NCBI GenBank assembly: GCA_903843305.1
Contig: CAIMPI010000016.1
Coordinates: forward strand, 152,329 to 216,328
From: an uncultured Chlorobiaceae bacterium
GTDB lineage: Bacteria > Bacteroidota > Chlorobiia > Chlorobiales > Chlorobiaceae
Length of the DNA: 64,000 bases
Direction: 5' to 3'
Shown: piece by piece, positions 26,788 through 36,626 of the stretch
Position numbering within the stretch: position 1 is the first letter of the stretch
Layout: each line of letters opens with the position of its first letter
Translations under genes and position numbers: made by a program
Notes under the pieces: model-generated
Databases searched by the model: none
What the model saw: only the letters and a program-made list of their open reading frames with translations
Told to the model about the DNA's origin: nothing

Positions 26788-27746
26788 ATCCCGAAAAGTG
26801 CCAAGTCGTCAATGCGATGTTCCCAAACCCAGTCGAGTCCTTCGGCGGCCTCATAGCCGAGATAGCCAGTATCGAAATAACCACAGAGAAAAAGGTTGAA
26901 TTGTACCTTTTTTCCATAGGTGTTTCGGAGCTGGCTCATCTTGACCGCTTCTTCCTTTCGACGTTTGTTCGTGTTCGTAAAGTCACCTGCTGATTTTGCC
27001 TCAAAGAAAATTGGTAGTGAGTGCTTTTTCGCTTTTTTTGGCATGATAATAGCGTCAACAGGAATATTAACATTTTTCAGGCCGCTGTCAAGTTTGACAG
27101 GAACATTCATGCGGAAAGAAAATGTTCCATTTGGCATTGTATCAAAATGGAGGTTTTCACCACTTTGTATCTGCTTGTAGCCACGAGCTTCCAGCCAGGA
27201 TTTTATCGTGGCAAGCTGACGTTTTTCTTGAGCATTGCGAATAATCGGATTTGCAACAGCACCACAGAGGCGATCTGCCACGATAGTTGCTGCTCTATGT
27301 ATTTCGGCATCCTTTACTGGTTCATGACGTCCTAACCAGATAAATATGTCAGGGTCCGCCATTTTTTCAAGAATGGAGGTTATTTTTCCGAGTTCCAGAT
27401 CCAGCACTTCTGAACTCATTCGGGAGGGTAGTCGTTTTTTCAGTTCCAGACTTTTAACGAGATTTGCAGGAACGCCGGAAAGTCCAATGAGACGATCCGC
27501 CGCAAGAGGAGGACAAGCGGACATGCGAAGTGTTGGCAGAATATCAGGATGCTCACGAATTATCGACGGATCTATTCTTGTCATGTTAACAGTTGAGTGC
27601 AGAGCTGTTTCTACATCTTTCGTTGTCTGCATTCGTGTTGAACGAAAAGCATCAGGAGCGAATTTCATGAACCAGTCATTATACATATCGACTGATTGTG
27701 CAATATCGGTTTTCCACCGCGTTGGTTTATCAAGGTTTACGGCCAT
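26784..27746 (-). CDS. XamI-family type II restriction endonuclease
   Basis: 320 residues from the ATG at 27746, which has a GAGGAA ribosome site about nine bases before it; an in-frame TTG at 27761 would add five residues. The family is recognised from the N-terminal body (ACPPLAADRLIGLSGVP and neighbours). The nuclease core has an acidic residue in IPVDAIIMPKK followed by the E-x-K motif of FFEAKSAGDFTNTN. It precedes the methyltransferase with an ATGA overlap. No controller gene is seen. The pair is in the cassette bounded by the HD-gene repeat. Confidence 0.85.
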   Translation of the reverse strand: MAVNLDKPTRWKTDIAQSVDMYNDWFMKFAPDAFRSTRMQTTKDVETALHSTVNMTRIDPSIIREHPDILPTLRMSACPPLAADRLIGLSGVPANLVKSLELKKRLPSRMSSEVLDLELGKITSILEKMADPDIFIWLGRHEPVKDAEIHRAATIVADRLCGAVANPIIRNAQEKRQLATIKSWLEARGYKQIQSGENLHFDTMPNGTFSFRMNVPVKLDSGLKNVNIPVDAIIMPKKAKKHSLPIFFEAKSAGDFTNTNKRRKEEAVKMSQLRNTYGKKVQFNLFLCGYFDTGYLGYEAAEGLDWVWEHRIDDLALFGI

Positions 27747-28054
27747 GCTTTTATTCCTCAATGGGGAAAAAGAATTACCAAGAATTTAGTTAAAAAAACA
27801 GTAGTAGACGACCGGGATGTTGCTCATAGATAAAGTACTTGCAAAGCTCCTCATGATGCGAGAAAACCGGCTCGTTGCCGCATTGCGGAATCTGCTCCTC
27901 AATGATGTGGGCATGGGGCCAGTGCGGGTTTAGATGGTTGCTTTGGCAAGATACGCAAGAAAGTGGGGGGTGGCAAATTGTGGCGGGGGAGTGTTCGGGA
28001 TGTTCTCGGCAGTACTTTTTTGCAAAGTTGCTTTAATCCCCTTAAACGCAAAAC
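27747..28054. other. Right boundary region of the defence cassette
   Basis: No gene here. It holds the partial HD-gene copy at 27812-27923, then G-rich DNA without features leading to the ETF-quinone oxidoreductase stop. No terminal inverted repeat, tRNA or integrase gene was found at this edge. Confidence 0.6.
27812..27923 (-). pseudogene. Remnant of an HD phosphohydrolase gene, right direct repeat
   Basis: About 107 bases match 19725-19831 inside the HD gene with four mismatches and no gaps, in the same orientation. On the minus strand the fragment would code for an internal HD-gene piece, but no start and no rest of the gene are present. It is best read as what remains of a second HD allele after the cassette between the copies was gained by recombination. 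Confidence 0.9.
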
Positions 28055-29686
28055 TCAGCTCACCTTGTACCCCGGCCCTCCGCCACCTTCAGGTACAGTC
28101 CAGGTAATCAGACCATAAGGATCAGCAACTTCGCAGGTTTTGCAGTGCAGACAATTCGATGGGTTGAGCTTGAGCGCTGGCACGGGATTGATAGTTATCT
28201 CGTACACCGATGCCGGGCAGAAGTGCTGGCAGGGGTTGCCGAACTCAGCAGTGCATTTTTTCAGGCAGATCTCTGCAATATCTTCAGCCTTGATGCGAAG
28301 GTGGCAGGGCTGGTTCTCTTCGTGCATGACGCCTGAGTGGAAGAGGCTTGTCTCTTTGGTAAAGCTCAGGTGGCCGTCTGCCCTGAAGTTCTCTTTTTCG
28401 GTAATAACAGTTTTCCTCTTTTTCTGGCCAATTTTTGTAGTCAGTGAGAGGCAGGGAAAGCTGAGCTGAAGCCCTGCCTGAACCAATCCGGCATACAACC
28501 CCTTGTCAAACGCTTTGCGATAGTTTCGGGCGGCATGCAGTTCATCCCAGGCCCATGAATTTCTGAACCGCTCCTCGCAGCTTTTCAGCCGTTCAGTTGA
28601 AAAATCGTTGTGCAGCAGCGCGTCAAAAAGAGTTTCGGCGGCAATGATGCCTGACTTCATGGAGAGGTGTATCCCTTTGTGCCGCTGCATGTTCACCATT
28701 CCTGCCGATTCGCCGGTGAGGAGATAGCCCGGCCCGCAGAGCGGCGGCATGGCGTCAAGACCTCCGGAGGTTATTGTTCTTGCGCCTGCCTCAACCATTG
28801 TTCCACCTTTGAGGATGTTGGCAAGCAGCGGGTGGAGTTTGAAGCGCTGGAGGTTGAGATGGGGGTCGCATATCGGTGACTCTGGCCCCAGTGAGGAGAT
28901 AAATCCTATGGAGATCAGTGTCGGGGAGAAAGCGTAGAGCCATCCACCGCCGTACACATCCGCCTCAAGCGGAAAGCCGAAGGTGTGGTGTACCTCTCCT
29001 GCAATGACTCGCCCTTCGGGTATTCGCCATGTCTCTTTTACCCCTGTTTCGTATCGTTGCGGAGGGCTTCCGGTCGGAAGATGTTTACCAAGCTTTCGTG
29101 AGAGCGAGCCGTCTGACCCTTCGCCGATTACTGTTACCTTGCTTTTCAGCAGCAATCCAGGTTCATAGCCGGGTTTCTGCTTGTCGTTTTTATCGAGTCC
29201 TTTGTCGTCGGTAATAATGCCGGAAAGTCTGCCGTTTTCAATAAATGGCGCTGATGCGGCAGTGTTGTCGAAGAGCTGTATACCCTCATCTTCTGCCTTT
29301 TCAGCCATCCATGCGCCCAGGCGGCTGAGCGAGACGAGCAGTGAATTTTTATTGCTGAATGTTTCGGGGATAAAGGGGATCAGGAATTTCCTTTTGCCTT
29401 TCAAAAACCAGATGCTTTCATTGCTAACGGTGGATTCAATCGGGCACCCCTGTTCCCTGAAATCGGGAAAAAATTCCTCAAGGGCTTTCGGGTCAAGCAG
29501 CGCTCCTGAGAGCAGGTGGGCGCCCGGGTATCGTCCTTTATCAATGACGGCTATAGCAGGTTCAAGCTGGTTTGCCGATTGGGTGTTGTTGCGCTTGATC
29601 AGGCGCTGCAGGTGGATTGCTGAAGTGAGGTTGGCAGGCCCGGCTCCGACAAAAATTATGTCAAATTCCAGTGATTCTCGTTCCAT
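28055..29686 (-). CDS. Electron transfer flavoprotein-quinone oxidoreductase
   Basis: 543 residues. The N-terminal FAD-binding motif is VGAGPANLTSAIHL, the middle resembles the ETF-QO/FixC fold, and the C-terminal 4Fe-4S ferredoxin-like domain is NCLHCKTCEVADPYGLITW. The enzyme passes electrons from electron-transferring flavoprotein to the quinone pool, here presumably menaquinone, whose genes are in the same window. No etfAB genes lie beside it. It follows the cassette repeat, so it marks the return to ordinary chromosome. Confidence 0.93.
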   Translation of the reverse strand: MERESLEFDIIFVGAGPANLTSAIHLQRLIKRNNTQSANQLEPAIAVIDKGRYPGAHLLSGALLDPKALEEFFPDFREQGCPIESTVSNESIWFLKGKRKFLIPFIPETFSNKNSLLVSLSRLGAWMAEKAEDEGIQLFDNTAASAPFIENGRLSGIITDDKGLDKNDKQKPGYEPGLLLKSKVTVIGEGSDGSLSRKLGKHLPTGSPPQRYETGVKETWRIPEGRVIAGEVHHTFGFPLEADVYGGGWLYAFSPTLISIGFISSLGPESPICDPHLNLQRFKLHPLLANILKGGTMVEAGARTITSGGLDAMPPLCGPGYLLTGESAGMVNMQRHKGIHLSMKSGIIAAETLFDALLHNDFSTERLKSCEERFRNSWAWDELHAARNYRKAFDKGLYAGLVQAGLQLSFPCLSLTTKIGQKKRKTVITEKENFRADGHLSFTKETSLFHSGVMHEENQPCHLRIKAEDIAEICLKKCTAEFGNPCQHFCPASVYEITINPVPALKLNPSNCLHCKTCEVADPYGLITWTVPEGGGGPGYKVS

Positions 29687-29701
29687 ACGTTAAGCAGTTG
29701 T

Positions 29702-31084
29702 TCAGAGAAGAATCCCTCCCAACAGTAGTGATGCCACGCTGAAGTAGATAACAATTCCTGTTACATCAACAAGCGTTGCTACAAAGGGAGCTGAAGAAAC
29801 CGCCGGGTCGAGGCCAAGGCGCTTCAGCAGCAGGGGAAGCATCGAGCCGGTCAAGGTTCCGAATAGTACAATTCCCACGAGAGAGAGCCCAATGGTTAAG
29901 GAGATGAAAAGCCACTGCATGTTCAGATGGCCGAGGGCCATGGCCCAGAGGAGTACCCTTACTATACCGATAGTGCCGAGAATACAGCCGAGGGCCAGTC
30001 CGGAAAGAAGTTCACGGCGCATTACTTTCCACCAGTCGCTGATAGTGATTTCTCCAAGTGAGAGCGATCGGATGATCAGCGAGGCCGCCTGTGAACCGGA
30101 GTTTCCTCCGCTCGACATGATCAGGGGTATAAAAGTTGCCAGAACAATAGCTTTTGCCATCTCATCCTGGAAATATGCCATGGCTGAGGCGGTCAGCATC
30201 TCTCCGATAAAGAGAATAACCAGCCATCCAGCCCGTTTTTTGATAAGCTGGGGTATCGGCAGATCAATGTAAGGTTCTTCGAGCGCTTCGATACCGCCGA
30301 ATTTTTGTATGTCTTCGGTCTCCTCCTCTTCAGCCACGTCGAGCATGTCGTCAACGGTGACAACTCCGATAAGGTAGCCGTTGGAATCGACAACCGGCAG
30401 GGCGACCGTGTCGTAACGCTTGAATGCGTCGAGTGCATCTGCCTGGTCTTGTGCTGCGGTGAGGGTGATGATCTTGTCTTCGTCGATAATCTCACTCACC
30501 TTTTTTTCAGGAGCGGAGAGCAGGAGCGCTCTTGCCAGCAGTTCACCCTTAAGTTTGCCTATGTCGTCTACGACGTAGATGACGTTCAGGGTTTCGCTTT
30601 CATGACCGTAGGTGCGGATATAGTCGAGCACCTGATTGATATCCCAATCTTTTTTGACGCTGAGGTAGTCCGGCGACATGAGTCGGCCAACACTTCCTTC
30701 TGCGTAAGCCAGCAAGGTTTTTGCAATCTTGAACTCTTTAAAGGAGAGTAGTTTCAGCAGCTCTTGTGCAACGGTGCCCGGCAGCTCTTCAAGCAGGGCG
30801 GTACGGTCATCGGCCGACATGCTGTTGAGAATATGGGTGACATCCTTCTTGGTGAGCGCGGTCAGCAGGTGCTGCTGAGAGTCAAAATCAAGATATTCAA
30901 AGGTTGCTGTCGCAATATCTTTCTGAAGCAGTCGGAAAAGGATGCCCTGCTCACTTTCAGGAAGATCGGATATGAGCTCCGCAAGATCAACCGGCAGCCA
31001 GTCATTGAAAATTCTCTGGAGTGCGCTGAAGTTGCGTTGCTCGATCAGTTCCCTGATTTCTGGCAAGAGTGGGTTTCCGATCAT
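29702..31084 (-). CDS. mgtE: Magnesium transporter MgtE
   Basis: 460 residues. The cytosolic N domain (superhelical, about 1-130) is followed by two CBS domains (about 135-255, including [11 protein letters not shown] and [15 protein letters not shown]). Five membrane helices then hold the family motif [18 protein letters not shown]. MgtE imports Mg2+ and closes when cytosolic magnesium is high through its N and CBS domains. Magnesium supply matters for chlorophyll-making bacteria, though that link is general. The stop is 15 bases before the ETF-quinone oxidoreductase ATG on the same strand. Confidence 0.95.
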   Translation of the reverse strand: MIGNPLLPEIRELIEQRNFSALQRIFNDWLPVDLAELISDLPESEQGILFRLLQKDIATATFEYLDFDSQQHLLTALTKKDVTHILNSMSADDRTALLEELPGTVAQELLKLLSFKEFKIAKTLLAYAEGSVGRLMSPDYLSVKKDWDINQVLDYIRTYGHESETLNVIYVVDDIGKLKGELLARALLLSAPEKKVSEIIDEDKIITLTAAQDQADALDAFKRYDTVALPVVDSNGYLIGVVTVDDMLDVAEEEETEDIQKFGGIEALEEPYIDLPIPQLIKKRAGWLVILFIGEMLTASAMAYFQDEMAKAIVLATFIPLIMSSGGNSGSQAASLIIRSLSLGEITISDWWKVMRRELLSGLALGCILGTIGIVRVLLWAMALGHLNMQWLFISLTIGLSLVGIVLFGTLTGSMLPLLLKRLGLDPAVSSAPFVATLVDVTGIVIYFSVASLLLGGILL

Positions 31085-31191
31085 GATGGGAGACGTTTGT
31101 GTACGTTATGGCGGCTTCCATGACAGAAAGATTCAGCCTCAAAAAGAGTTATTTTTTCGAACTTTCCAATACGTTCCTCTCTTTTTTTCAT

Positions 31192-31782
31192 TCATGTAAC
31201 CTTGCTTTTCGAGACATGGGGATTATTGCGAATGAATTTTCGCCAGGGCAGTTCCCGGCTTCTTGAAATTCCTACTCTGATGCTGGTGCCTATCATCTCT
31301 TTTGGTAGAGGAGAAGCGTTCTCAATAAAGAACTCATCATCGAACAGTTCTTTTCCGTTGCAACTACCGTCAATTGCAAGTGCTTGGGTCAGTTTTCCCG
31401 GGCCGCTCATAAGATTGGTGAAAATGTCGGTTCCTCTTTGCTTCTGCATAAATTGCACACCTTCAACAGGTTCCATTGCTCTTACGAGTACCGCTCCGGC
31501 GCTGTTTTCAGGTTCGCTGACAATGTTGAGCATGTAATGATTTCCGTAGGTGAAATAGACATACATGGTGCCGGGTGCCTGGAACATTATCTGGTTTCTT
31601 GCTGTTTTGCCGCGCCACGCATGGCAGGCTTCGTCCTGCAGACCGAGGTAGGCTTCCGTTTCAACAATTCGGCCTTTCAGTCGGATATTTCCCGGTAACA
31701 TGCGCACAAAGATCTTTCCCAGCAGTTTTTCAGCAAGTTCAAGTGTCGGTGTTTCATAGAATTGTTTTTCCAGCCGTTCCAT
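31192..31782 (-). CDS. DNA-3-methyladenine glycosylase (MPG/AAG family)
   Basis: 196 residues. This monofunctional glycosylase removes alkylated purines in base excision repair. Family marks include [10 protein letters not shown] with the catalytic glutamate, the [15 protein letters not shown] loop, the [11 protein letters not shown] strand with the intercalating tyrosine region, and [15 protein letters not shown]. Size is typical. It diverges from parA, about 95 bases away. Confidence 0.94.
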   Translation of the reverse strand: MERLEKQFYETPTLELAEKLLGKIFVRMLPGNIRLKGRIVETEAYLGLQDEACHAWRGKTARNQIMFQAPGTMYVYFTYGNHYMLNIVSEPENSAGAVLVRAMEPVEGVQFMQKQRGTDIFTNLMSGPGKLTQALAIDGSCNGKELFDDEFFIENASPLPKEMIGTSIRVGISRSRELPWRKFIRNNPHVSKSKVT

Positions 31783-31877
31783 GAAGCAAGATTAAAATTT
31801 GTAATGGTTGATGTAAGTAGTATAATGTATCAGGATATGACAAAACTTCAACTGCTGAAAAATTCCCTGGTTGGTAC

Positions 31878-32675
31878 ATGGGCAGAGTTATTGCGATTGC
31901 AAACCAGAAGGGTGGGGTTGGAAAAACAACCACTTCTGTCAATATAGCGGCCTCTATTGCTATTTCTGAGTTCAAGACATTGCTTATAGATATTGATCCC
32001 CAAGCCAATGCTACGTCTGGCTTCGGTCTTGAAATCGGTGATGAGATTGACAATACTTTTTACCAGGTGATGGTAAAAGGCGGCAACATACAGGATGCCA
32101 TCAAATCCTCCAGTCTGGAGTATCTTGATGTTCTCCCTTCCAATGTTAATCTGGTCGGAATGGAGGTCGAGCTGGTGAACATGAGGGAGCGCGAATATGT
32201 TATGCAGAAAGCGCTGAAGGGTATTCGCGACCTTTACGATTACATCATTATTGATTGTCCGCCCTCGCTTGGGCTGATCACCCTTAATTCACTCACTGCG
32301 GCAGATTCCGTACTTATTCCGGTTCAGGCGGAATATTATGCGCTTGAGGGTTTGGGGAAACTACTCAATACAATCAGTATCGTTCGCAAGCATCTTAATC
32401 CGAAACTGGAAATTGAGGGGGTGCTGGTGACCATGTACGATGCGCGGCTTCGTCTTGCATCGCAGGTTGCCGAAGAGGTCAAGAAGTTTTTTAAAGACAA
32501 GGTGTACAAGACCTATATTCGCAGGAATGTCAGACTTTCCGAAGCGCCGAGTCATGGAAAACCTGCTTTGCTCTATGATGCTCAGTGTATCGGGTCAAAA
32601 GACTATCTTGATCTGGCACAGGAGATTTTTGAGAGGGATGGCAATATTAAAAAATTTAAAGTTCGTCAGCCGTAG
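31878..32675 (+). CDS. parA: Chromosome partitioning ATPase ParA
   Basis: 265 residues. The deviant Walker A motif is KGGVGKTTT (about 11-19), Walker A' is [12 protein letters not shown], and Walker B is [10 protein letters not shown]. This type dimerises with ATP, coats the nucleoid and moves the ParB-bound origin. parB follows 15 bases later. The pair is chromosomal in style (no small plasmid-type regulator). The nearest divergent gene is the glycosylase. Confidence 0.96.
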   Translation: MGRVIAIANQKGGVGKTTTSVNIAASIAISEFKTLLIDIDPQANATSGFGLEIGDEIDNTFYQVMVKGGNIQDAIKSSSLEYLDVLPSNVNLVGMEVELVNMREREYVMQKALKGIRDLYDYIIIDCPPSLGLITLNSLTAADSVLIPVQAEYYALEGLGKLLNTISIVRKHLNPKLEIEGVLVTMYDARLRLASQVAEEVKKFFKDKVYKTYIRRNVRLSEAPSHGKPALLYDAQCIGSKDYLDLAQEIFERDGNIKKFKVRQP

Positions 32676-32690
32676 CTGACTGGTAAGCTG

Positions 32691-33590
32691 ATGGGTGATA
32701 TGCCTAAAAATGCGTTGGGACGGGGACTGAAAGCACTTATTCCGGATGAAGGATTTGTTTCTGTTTCGAAGGATGAGGAGCAGGAACTTGCCCAAGAAGG
32801 AAGTATCGGCAGTCTGCCGATTGATAAAATACGGGCAAATCCGTTTCAGCCTCGCAAGGAATTTGATGAAACTGCTCTTGAAGAGCTGAAAAACTCCATT
32901 ATTGAAAATGGGGTTATTCAGCCGGTCACGGTGTGCCGGGATGGCGAAGGTTACCAGCTCATCAGTGGAGAGCGCCGTCTTCGGGCGGTATCGCTGGCAG
33001 GCTTCAAGTTTATTCCTGCTTATGTTATTGAGGCGCATGACGATTCGAGCAAGCTTGAACTTGCTCTTATTGAGAATATTCAGCGCGAAGATCTGAATGC
33101 CATTGAGGTTGCGCTTGCCCTGAAAAGTTTGTCGACCAAGTGCAATTTGTCGCAGGAGGAAATAGCGCAAAAGGTTGGCAAAAATCGTTCCACGGTCAGC
33201 AATTTTCTCCGTCTTCTCAAACTGCCGCTGCAGATTCAGGACAGCATAAGGAACAGGGAGATCTCATCAGGACATGCCAGGGCACTTATTAACCTTCCCG
33301 GTGAACAACAGCAGTTGAAGGTCTGGAAGCAGATTCTCAGTCATCAGCTCTCGGTCCGTCAGACAGAGGCGCTGGTGAACCGCATGTTCAAGGATCAGAC
33401 ATCAAAACCTCTTCAGGCATCTTCATCGGAGCGTTCGTCGCACCTTACTGAGCTTGAATCGGTATTGAGAAACAATCTTGCTACAAAGGTTCGTATCGTC
33501 GAAAAGAAAGAGGGCAAGGGGGAAATTCATATCCAGTATTTCTCGTATGACGATCTCGACAGGCTTCTTGAAATAATGCGTCACGAATGA
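32691..33590 (+). CDS. parB: Chromosome partitioning protein ParB
   Basis: 299 residues; a second ATG at 32700 is possible. The N-terminal signature LGRGLKALIP is followed by the CTP-binding ParB/Spo0J core with NPFQPRKEF and SGERRLRA (GERRxRA motif), then a helix-turn-helix (SQEEIAQKVGKNRSTVSNFLRLL) that reads parS, and a C-terminal dimerisation domain. No parS-like palindrome was recognised nearby, so the origin is probably outside the window. Confidence 0.95.
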   Translation: MGDMPKNALGRGLKALIPDEGFVSVSKDEEQELAQEGSIGSLPIDKIRANPFQPRKEFDETALEELKNSIIENGVIQPVTVCRDGEGYQLISGERRLRAVSLAGFKFIPAYVIEAHDDSSKLELALIENIQREDLNAIEVALALKSLSTKCNLSQEEIAQKVGKNRSTVSNFLRLLKLPLQIQDSIRNREISSGHARALINLPGEQQQLKVWKQILSHQLSVRQTEALVNRMFKDQTSKPLQASSSERSSHLTELESVLRNNLATKVRIVEKKEGKGEIHIQYFSYDDLDRLLEIMRHE

Positions 33591-33631
33591 GCTTCTGGAG
33601 TGTCTAACCATAAAAAAATAATTATTGTACG

Positions 33632-34378
33632 ATGAGGTTTACCCTTGTTGGGAATGGAAGAATGGGTCAGCAGGTTGCTCAAGTGATTCGGCAATCCGGT
33701 AAGCATGAGGTTGCTGCTGTTCTTGATATTGACGCCTCTATTTCCCCTGAAGTTTTTCAGGGGAGTGATGCTATTATAGATTTTACTGTCAGGGAGGCGT
33801 TTCTCGCCAATGTTCCAGCCATGCTTGCATCGGGTGTTCCTGTTGTTGTGGGTACCACGGGGTGGGATGATGTGCAGGAAAAGGTGAAACAGCAGTTATC
33901 GGCTGCTGGTGCTTCTTTACTTTATTCAGCAAATTTTTCGCTTGGAGTCAACATTTTTTTGCGGACAGTGCGTGAAGCGGCGAGGCTTATCTCCCCATTT
34001 GCGCAGTTTGATATTGCCTTTGCTGAACAGCATCATACCGGCAAGGCTGATTTTCCTAGCGGTACGGCTCTAAGGGCGGTCGATATGATCCTTTCGGCCA
34101 ACAGTCGCAAAAAAACGGTTGTCCGTCAGCTTTCGGATGACAAAAAACTTGCCCCAGACGAACTGCAGGTTGCCTCTCTGAGGCTTGGAAGTGTCTTTGG
34201 AAAGCACTCCGCATTTATTGACTCGGATGCTGATGAAATTGTGATTTCCCATACCGCAAAAAACCGCTCCGGTTTTGCCTCTGGTGCAGTTGAAGCGGCC
34301 GCATGGCTTGCTTTGCGCCACAAAACCGCACCGGGTTTCTATACGATGGAGGATTTCCTGAATGAAAAATTTTCCTGA
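33632..34378 (+). CDS. dapB: 4-hydroxy-tetrahydrodipicolinate reductase
   Basis: 248 residues. The N-terminal nucleotide-binding motif is [12 protein letters not shown]. The conserved VVGTTGW segment, [16 protein letters not shown] (catalytic histidine and lysine) and the C-terminal AAWLAL helix fit DapB. It reduces the product of DapA on the way to diaminopimelate for peptidoglycan and lysine. The small membrane protein gene follows five bases later. The enzyme works downstream of asd, at the left end of the window. Confidence 0.95.
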   Translation: MRFTLVGNGRMGQQVAQVIRQSGKHEVAAVLDIDASISPEVFQGSDAIIDFTVREAFLANVPAMLASGVPVVVGTTGWDDVQEKVKQQLSAAGASLLYSANFSLGVNIFLRTVREAARLISPFAQFDIAFAEQHHTGKADFPSGTALRAVDMILSANSRKKTVVRQLSDDKKLAPDELQVASLRLGSVFGKHSAFIDSDADEIVISHTAKNRSGFASGAVEAAAWLALRHKTAPGFYTMEDFLNEKFS

Positions 34379-34383
34379 GGTAT

Positions 34384-34929
34384 ATGGCTGCTGAAAAACC
34401 GGTTCAATCTCTTTTGCCTGTTAAGGGTAAACTGTACGCTGTTCTTCTTGGTGCTGTAATCATTGTTCTGACAACAACGGTTCCCTACCTGACTTTGGTG
34501 AATGTCTTTCTCTTTGTCGGAATTTTTCTTGCTGGTGTGATTTCGCTTCATCAGACTATCATGCGCTTTCAGGTGAAGCTGACCTTCAGGGAGGCTTTTG
34601 CGCTTGGTTGTATGGCCGGTTTTGCCGGAGGTGTTGTCTCTGAAGTTATTACTTTTCTTCTGATGGAGATCTTGCATTACAGACCAGGGACGGAAAGTCT
34701 TGCCCTTCTGATCGATTGGGCTCTTGAGATGGCGAAAGGGCGGCCTGAGCTTCAGGACCAGGTGCAGGCCCTTGTGGCGGCAGAGAGGCTTGCCCTTGCT
34801 CCTGTTTCATTAAGCTTTACGGATATTCTGATGAATATGGCTTTTTCCGGTGTTTTTTATGCACCTATAGCCGGTCTCGGTGGGGCGTATGCGGTGCGCA
34901 GGCTCAAACGTCAGGCGGCAAAAGGTTGA
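34384..34929 (+). CDS. Four-helix membrane protein, DUF4199-like
   Basis: 181 residues with about four membrane segments (LYAVLLGAVIIVLTTTVPYL; VNVFLFVGIFLAGVISL; FALGCMAGFAGGVVSEV; FSGVFYAPIAGLGGAY) and a charged loop between the third and fourth. The pattern resembles DUF4199, a small membrane family common in Bacteroidota and Chlorobi, but I would not insist on it. Function unknown. Its end overlaps the convergent menE gene by 26 bases, and it starts five bases after dapB. Confidence 0.75.
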   Translation: MAAEKPVQSLLPVKGKLYAVLLGAVIIVLTTTVPYLTLVNVFLFVGIFLAGVISLHQTIMRFQVKLTFREAFALGCMAGFAGGVVSEVITFLLMEILHYRPGTESLALLIDWALEMAKGRPELQDQVQALVAAERLALAPVSLSFTDILMNMAFSGVFYAPIAGLGGAYAVRRLKRQAAKG

Positions 34930-36373
34930 GTTTTTTGTAAAACCTCCTGTCGATTTTCTGTGATCCTGGCAGTGTTGCCCACTCATCTACCCGATAGTAA
35001 TGTGTCGGGCTTTTCAGTTTTCCAACCATAGAGCGCATGGCCTCCGTGATGGTTGAGTCATCAGGCTTTTCTGCTTCAGCAGTTTTGATGAAGGCCACAG
35101 GACGTTGGCCATATTCCTTATCAGGATTAGGCACAACCAGAGCTTCAAGAATGCCATCAATCATCATGAGAGCGGTTTCTATCTCTTCTGGATGGATGTT
35201 TTCCCCTCCTGAAATGAACATGTTGTCTTTCCGACCTGCCACTGTGACGGAACCGTCATCATTAACACTTCCGATATCTGACGTATGGAACCAGCCGTTG
35301 TTATCGGTTTGAGGCTGGATTTTCCCCTCTCGGAGGTAGCCCTGAAACAGGCAAGCTCCCTTTACCAGTAATTCTCCATCTTGTGAAACCTTGAGCTTGC
35401 GGTAGGGAAGCAGCCTGCCGCTGTTCTCCTGAATGCCCTGTATCGGCGCGGGGGTGGTCGCAATCTGTGAACTCATCTCTGTTGATCCATAGCTCAGGTA
35501 TAGCCGAATATGCTGACGGACAGCCTCCTCAATCAGCGATTTTGGCGCAGAACTGCCACCGAGCAGCACCGCTTTCATTGTTCGTAGAAAAGAAGTGCTC
35601 TCTTTGTCGGCAAGCAGACGGTAAAGCTGTGTCGGGACAACGGAGAGATGGGTCAGTGGAAAGTTTTGCAGAGACTGGCCGAGAGGTTCATCCGGTTTCC
35701 CTATAGCAAGTGCACCGCCGGAGATGAGCGATCGGAAGAGGAGTGAGTAGCCGCCGATGTGGAAGAGCGGCAGCGAAAGAAGCCAACAATCGCCAGCGCC
35801 AAAAGGAATATTTTCATTGGAGCCGAGAGCGCTGTACCAGTGGTTGGCAAAACTGTGAACAGCGGCTTTTGCTTCTCCTGAGCTTGCGGAGGTGTGGATA
35901 ATGGTGACAGGTTGGTTCATTGTCTCCATGTTCTCTGCCTTGGAAGGCATAGCCACAGCGGCTTTGTTGTTCGGCACTGGACTTGTGGTTGCCTGGAGCA
36001 CTGTGCCGAGCGAATTGCTGTCAAGCAATTCAGTAATGCTGATGCTGCCCGGCAGTGATGTTGTGCCGGAGGTTACGATCAGGCTGGGTCGAAGCTTTTT
36101 AATCGTTTTGCTGAGCAAGTGTTCAGGAAAACGATAATTCAACGGTGCGGCAATAACGCCCGCTTTCAGCAATCCGAGCAGCAGCATCAACAACTCTGGC
36201 GTGTTTGGCGAGACGGTCGCGACAATATCGCCTGAGCGAATGCCTGTGCTGCTGAGACGGCTGGCAATGCCTTCTGCGATTGAGTTGCACTCGTTGAACG
36301 AGAGAGTCCTGTCGGATATTTGCAGCGCGGGCAAGTTGCCAAAAAGTTGGGCTGCTCGTGCAATAATGTCCAT
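34904..36373 (-). CDS. menE: 2-succinylbenzoate-CoA ligase
   Basis: 489 residues of the acyl-CoA synthetase (AMP-binding) family. The P-loop-like motif reads HTSASSGEAKAAVHS, less canonical than the usual TSGTTGxPK. The later YSGSTEMSS-type segment (LSYGSTEMSSQ), DGWFHTSDIG-like NGWFHTSDIG, and GRKDNMFISGGENIHPEEIE are strongly conserved. ATG at 36373 is chosen; an in-frame TTG at 36430 would add 19 residues with no family support. It activates o-succinylbenzoate with CoA in menaquinone synthesis. A repeat cluster separates it from menC upstream. Confidence 0.88.
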   Translation of the reverse strand: MDIIARAAQLFGNLPALQISDRTLSFNECNSIAEGIASRLSSTGIRSGDIVATVSPNTPELLMLLLGLLKAGVIAAPLNYRFPEHLLSKTIKKLRPSLIVTSGTTSLPGSISITELLDSNSLGTVLQATTSPVPNNKAAVAMPSKAENMETMNQPVTIIHTSASSGEAKAAVHSFANHWYSALGSNENIPFGAGDCWLLSLPLFHIGGYSLLFRSLISGGALAIGKPDEPLGQSLQNFPLTHLSVVPTQLYRLLADKESTSFLRTMKAVLLGGSSAPKSLIEEAVRQHIRLYLSYGSTEMSSQIATTPAPIQGIQENSGRLLPYRKLKVSQDGELLVKGACLFQGYLREGKIQPQTDNNGWFHTSDIGSVNDDGSVTVAGRKDNMFISGGENIHPEEIETALMMIDGILEALVVPNPDKEYGQRPVAFIKTAEAEKPDDSTITEAMRSMVGKLKSPTHYYRVDEWATLPGSQKIDRRFYKKLNLLPPDV

Positions 36374-36461
36374 AAGATTTTTGTCTGAAGTGTGATTGTC
36401 ATGATGAACGGATGAGCATAATTGGCTCAATGTACTATGAAACTCAATGCTTTTGAAACGT

Positions 36462-36495
36462 CGCTTCGATACGGCCTTCGGCCTACTCAGCGACC
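36462..36495 (-). repeat. Structured repeat family B, copy 1 (reversed)
   Basis: Read on the minus strand this is GTCGCTGAGTA, the hairpin GGCC-GAA-GGCC, then GTATCGAAGCG. Inner and outer arms can both pair. It is in the opposite orientation to the other two copies, so it can also pair with them across the region. Confidence 0.85.
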
Positions 36496-36573
36496 AGCTC
36501 TGTAGGAGTTGATTACTATTCGGAACGACTGGCAGTATGAGATTCTATCCGATCATGCTACCCACGGCTCCCG

Positions 36574-36608
36574 GACACCGAGTAGCGCGAAGCGCGTATC
36601 GAGGTGTC
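36574..36608 (+). repeat. Structured repeat family B, copy 2
   Basis: GACACCGAGTA, then the hairpin GCGC-GAA-GCGC, then GTATCGAGGTGTC. Compared with the other copies, both arms of the inner hairpin changed together, and the outer arms GACACC/GGTGTC pair perfectly. Confidence 0.85.
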
Positions 36609-36626
36609 TTGTTCTGCCCATCTCCC

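Noticed and set aside
27747..28054. Insertion sequence as cause of the right cassette edge
   Set aside because: No transposase frame and no terminal inverted repeats; the only match is to the HD gene itself.
31600..33600. parS site or replication origin near parAB
   Set aside because: No TGTTTCACGTGAAACA-like palindrome, DnaA box cluster or dnaA gene was recognised near the pair, so no origin is called.
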